The translations under genes were made by a program, and so were the position numbers. The notes under the pieces are model-generated. The model was not told where the DNA came from. It saw nothing but the letters and a program-made list of their open reading frames with translations, and ran no database searches. Below, piece by piece: positions 7,300 to 9,922 of a stretch of DNA of 9,922 bases. The DNA lies in contig QNAO01000017.1 in NCBI GenBank assembly GCA_003641785.1, forward strand, positions 1-9,922, in the 5' to 3' direction. This DNA comes from Thermotogae bacterium (GTDB lineage: Bacteria > Thermotogota > Thermotogae > Thermotogales > DSM-5069). The number at the start of each line of letters is the position of its first letter. Position 1 is the first letter of the stretch.

Positions 7300-7316
7300 T
7301 ATAGGAAAGTAAAGAA

Positions 7317-8102
7317 TTATCTCTTAAGTGTTGATGCCGTTCTCAACATATCATCGGCTGTTTGGATTGAACGAGCATTCAGCTCATAAGCGCGCTGCGC
7401 CGTTATCATGTCGACCATTTCCTTGACTACGTCAACGTTTGATTTTTCAAGATAACCCTGCTGTAATGAGCCAAACCCGTCCTGCCCTGGAGTTCCCTCG
7501 ATTGCCGCTCCTGACGCCGTTGTCTCCATGTAAAGATTATCGCCCATCGCCTTCAAACCTGCGGGATTAACAAATCTAACGAGTGTCACATTGCCGAGAT
7601 TTTGAATTGTTCCGTCCTGCATCTCGGCCGCAAATATGCCATCTGGTGAAATATTTATCGCGACAGCATCTTGGGGTATCACGATGTTAGGAATTAGCGC
7701 CAAGCCATTGGCAGTTACAACTCTTCCCTGACTATCCACCTTGAACGCACCGTCTCTGGTGTACGCGATCCTTCCATCCTGAAGCTGTATCTGGAAGAAG
7801 CCGTCGCCGGTTATGGCAAGATCAAGAGCATTTCCTGTTTGTTCCATGTTACCCAGTGAGAATATTCGTGTAGTCGCGCTAAGCCTTGTGCCGTGACCCA
7901 CGTATATTCCTGTGGGAATTGTGGAATTCACGGCAGTGGGAGAACCCGCGTTCTTAGAGTACTGGTAAACAAGGTCTTGAAATTCCGCTCTGACCTTTTT
8001 ATAGCCCGTTGTGTCAACATTTGCGAGGTTGTTAGAAACGGTGTCAAGTTTGTACTGCTGAGCCCACATACCCGTGGCTGCTGAATACAGAGATATCATC
8101 AA
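7317..8102 (-). CDS. flgG: Flagellar distal rod protein FlgG
   Basis: Main subunit of the distal rod, exported through the flagellar type III apparatus; its 261-residue length matches the family. The N-terminal rod signature is AATGMWAQQYKLDTVSNNLANVDTTGYKK. The middle shows the D1 pattern (GNALDLAITGDGFFQI, YTRDGAFKVDSQGRVVTANG). The C-terminal helix GYLEKSNVDVVKEMVDMI and TAQRAYELNARSIQTADDML is the classic FlgG ending. There is no cleavable signal, as usual for axial proteins. Start: TTG at 8102 has GGAGGTGA (8110-8117) seven bases upstream. The very next codon is ATG (8099), which is the more usual family start (MISLYS) but is spaced farther from the Shine-Dalgarno; the two differ by one residue. 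It lies 16 bases after the paralogous flgF-like gene. A longer structured gap separates it from flgA. Confidence 0.96.
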   Translation of the reverse strand: MMISLYSAATGMWAQQYKLDTVSNNLANVDTTGYKKVRAEFQDLVYQYSKNAGSPTAVNSTIPTGIYVGHGTRLSATTRIFSLGNMEQTGNALDLAITGDGFFQIQLQDGRIAYTRDGAFKVDSQGRVVTANGLALIPNIVIPQDAVAINISPDGIFAAEMQDGTIQNLGNVTLVRFVNPAGLKAMGDNLYMETTASGAAIEGTPGQDGFGSLQQGYLEKSNVDVVKEMVDMITAQRAYELNARSIQTADDMLRTASTLKR

Positions 8103-8118
8103 TTTCTGCTCACCTCCG

Positions 8119-8874
8119 CTATCTCAAAGAAGCAACCTGGTCCATCAGTTTCGCAAGCATTTGATCTTCTGTGACGACTACTCTTTGATTGAATTCGAAA
8201 TGTCTTTGAGCTTCTATCATTTTGATCATCTCTCTGACAGCGTTGACATTTGATAGTTCGATATATCCCTGCATAATCCTAAAATTCTCCGCCGGAATAG
8301 GTTGGCCACTCTCTTGTGTGGGCTGGTAAAGCGTGTATCCCACTTTCTGAAGTGTCGAAGGATTCGCAAAGGCGTAGATTCCAAGCCTTGTAATGATGTT
8401 GCCAGCGGGATCTTTTATGTAGCCTCCTCTGTCCACCTGAAAATCCTCGGTTAAGTATATGTAGTTCCCGTTCTCATCGAGCACGGCGAGCCCATCTGCA
8501 TTCACCAGTTGATTTTGCTGATTGATCTTGAAATTCCCGGCTCTACTGTAAAAAACACCGCTACCAGGAATTTCGAGAGCAAAAAATCCTTCTCCTTCTA
8601 TGGCGAAATCCAGACTATTACCGCTTTCCTGAATCATTCCCTGTTCAACATCGTTGTAAACTCTGTCGAGAACAACCCCATGTTCAAGATCTCCTATGGG
8701 TCTCATTTTCTGAAATTCTTTAGCATATATCATTCTCTCAGCGTAGGTTGCAAAGGTTGGTAAATCCTTTCTGTATCCAGTCGTGTTAATGTTAGCCAAG
8801 TTGTTGGAAACTGTGTCTAGTTTTGTAACGTCTGTAAGCATTCCCATCGCTGCGGTGTATATACCCCTTACCAA
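8119..8874 (-). CDS. flgF: Flagellar proximal rod protein, FlgF/FlhO type
   Basis: Axial rod protein paralogous to the next gene. The N-terminus RGIYTAAMGMLTDVTKLDTV and SNNLANINTTGYRK is the rod signature. GNSLDFAIEGEGFFALEI with YSRAGNFKINQQNQLVNADG is the shared middle, and GYIELSNVNAVREMIKMIEAQRHFEFNQRVV the C-terminal helix. 251 residues. The TTG start at 8874 gives a protein beginning M-V-R-G-I-Y-T-A-A, as in FlhO-like proteins, and has GAGG (8883-8886) eight bases upstream, inside the end of mreB. The GTG at 8883 (254 residues), overlapping the mreB stop as GTGA, lacks a Shine-Dalgarno. The protein is likely the proximal rod subunit since FlgG follows, but the FlgF versus second-FlgG label is not certain from sequence alone. 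Its place directly behind an mreB gene resembles the mbl-flhO-flhP order of Bacillus. Confidence 0.88.
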   Translation of the reverse strand: MVRGIYTAAMGMLTDVTKLDTVSNNLANINTTGYRKDLPTFATYAERMIYAKEFQKMRPIGDLEHGVVLDRVYNDVEQGMIQESGNSLDFAIEGEGFFALEIPGSGVFYSRAGNFKINQQNQLVNADGLAVLDENGNYIYLTEDFQVDRGGYIKDPAGNIITRLGIYAFANPSTLQKVGYTLYQPTQESGQPIPAENFRIMQGYIELSNVNAVREMIKMIEAQRHFEFNQRVVVTEDQMLAKLMDQVASLR

Positions 8875-8879
8875 GGATC

Positions 8880-9890
8880 TCACCTCGCATATGTTGTCGC
8901 AATTGCTTTTAATAATTCTGGGTTATCGAGTAAAATTCCTGTACCTCTTGCCACACAGGTTATGGGATCCTCGGCAACTATGCACTTGACACCTATTTCT
9001 TCGCTGATCACTGTATCCAAACCCCTCAGTAACGCTCCTCCTCCGGTAAGCACAACACCGTTGCTTATGATATCCGCAGCGAGTTCGGGAGGAGTTTTCT
9101 CCAAAACCATTTTGATTCGCCCTATTAATCCATCCACTATAGGCCTGAGAGTCTCCATGATATCATCTGATGTTATCTTATCTGTTCTTGGAAGACCCAT
9201 GACAGCGTCCCTTCCCTTTATCTCCATCTCATAAGTTTCGTACGAAGGATGTATCTTTCCTATTTTTATTTTCGCCTGCTCAGCGGTTGAATCCCCTATC
9301 ACAAGCCCATGCTTCTTTCGCACAAACCTTATAATAGCTTCATCCAAAGAGTCACCAGCGACTTTTATGGAATCGCCAACCACTGTCCCTCCAAGGCTTA
9401 TTACGGCTATATCAGTTGTTCCTCCCCCAATATCGACAATCATGCTTCCTTCCGATCTCATCACCTCAATGCCAGCTCCTATAGCCGCGGCTAACGGCTC
9501 AGAAATCACGTGAACTTGCCTGGCTCCGGCGTTTAGTGCTGCTTCAAACACGGCTCTTCGTTCGACACTGGTTATTTTGGTGGGAATTCCAATAACAAGC
9601 TCCGGCTTGAAGAAAAGGGTTTTCTTGACAGTAATAGTTATAAACCTCTTGATGACAGCTTCTATTGTTTTGTAATCTGCTATCACACCATCTTTCATCG
9701 GCTTGACAGCCTTGTAATAGTCCGGCGTTTTGCCTATCATTTTTTTTGCCTCTTCGCCTATAGCGACAATCTCACCTGTTTTGTTGGATATTGCCACAAC
9801 CGAGGGCTCAAAGACAACGATCCCTTTCCCTCGCTGATACACGATGAAACTCGCTGTTCCAAGGTCTATGCCTAAATCTCCTTTAGCCAC
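8880..9890 (-). CDS. mreB: Actin-like rod-shape protein MreB/Mbl
   Basis: Bacterial actin that polymerises under the cytoplasmic membrane and guides lateral cell-wall synthesis. 336 residues, full length for MreB. Nucleotide-binding motifs: phosphate-1 GIDLGTA (7-13), EP at 131-132 with the probable catalytic Glu131, phosphate-2 DIGGGTTD (153-160), and adenosine-site LTGGGALLRGLD (281-292). KTPPELAADI (265-274) is the family marker. The hydrophobic LFF at 92-94 sits where the membrane-insertion loop lies in the solved Thermotoga maritima protein. The GTG start at 9890 is fixed by an in-frame TAA directly before it and by AGGGAGGT (9897-9904) at good spacing. Its stop is five bases from the flgF-like TTG start, whose ribosome binding site it contains, so the two are probably translated from one message. 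Thermotoga maritima, from memory, has more than one MreB; this may be the flagellum-linked copy. Confidence 0.96.
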   Translation of the reverse strand: MAKGDLGIDLGTASFIVYQRGKGIVVFEPSVVAISNKTGEIVAIGEEAKKMIGKTPDYYKAVKPMKDGVIADYKTIEAVIKRFITITVKKTLFFKPELVIGIPTKITSVERRAVFEAALNAGARQVHVISEPLAAAIGAGIEVMRSEGSMIVDIGGGTTDIAVISLGGTVVGDSIKVAGDSLDEAIIRFVRKKHGLVIGDSTAEQAKIKIGKIHPSYETYEMEIKGRDAVMGLPRTDKITSDDIMETLRPIVDGLIGRIKMVLEKTPPELAADIISNGVVLTGGGALLRGLDTVISEEIGVKCIVAEDPITCVARGTGILLDNPELLKAIATTYAR

Positions 9891-9896
9891 TTAAAT

Positions 9897-9904
9897 ACCT
9901 CCCT
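9897..9904 (-). promoter_or_regulatory. Ribosome binding site of mreB
   Basis: On the minus strand AGGGAGGT lies six bases before the GTG start at 9890, and a TAA immediately precedes that GTG, so no earlier start is possible. No promoter can be judged in the remaining 18 bases of the window. Confidence 0.85.
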
Positions 9905-9922
9905 GATAATCGTCTTCGCGCA

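Overview
The window looks like a stretch of a Thermotogales chromosome, probably Pseudothermotoga or a close relative. This is an inference from protein resemblance, from the dominance of AGA/AGG (Arg) and ATA (Ile) codons, from the tight gene packing and from the gene content. The species cannot be fixed from the sequence alone. It is housekeeping and motility DNA: no IS element, CRISPR array, tRNA or rRNA was seen.

Left part, + strand (1-4700): the 3' nine-tenths of isoleucyl-tRNA synthetase (ileS, cut by the window edge), then the PilT-type twitching ATPase gene four bases downstream with its ribosome binding site inside ileS, then a 136-base gap with repeats and an orphan Shine-Dalgarno, then prfA (peptide chain release factor 1).

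Right part, - strand (9890 down to 4688): an apparent operon in the order mreB, flgF-like, flgG, flgA, flgH, flgI, flgJ-like. It encodes a cell-shape actin homologue followed by rod proteins, the P-ring chaperone, the L-ring and P-ring proteins, and a single-domain rod-binding protein. Together these build the flagellar rod and its outer bushing. Genes touch, overlap by four bases or lie within 16 bases of each other, except at flgG-flgA. The two transcription units converge and overlap by 13 coding bases at prfA/flgJ, with no visible terminator.

The most interesting non-coding signal is the flgG-flgA junction. It holds a perfect 16-base palindrome immediately followed by an 8-bp stem-loop. 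In the mRNA the stem-loop buries the best Shine-Dalgarno of flgA in its 3' arm and carries a 10-base copy of the 16S rRNA anti-Shine-Dalgarno. The flgA reading frame there starts most naturally at an ACG codon where an ATG would be expected. Other points of note are a FlgH without the usual lipidation cysteine, many non-ATG starts in the flagellar operon, and an unusual leader in front of prfA. I did not find a wholly new system.
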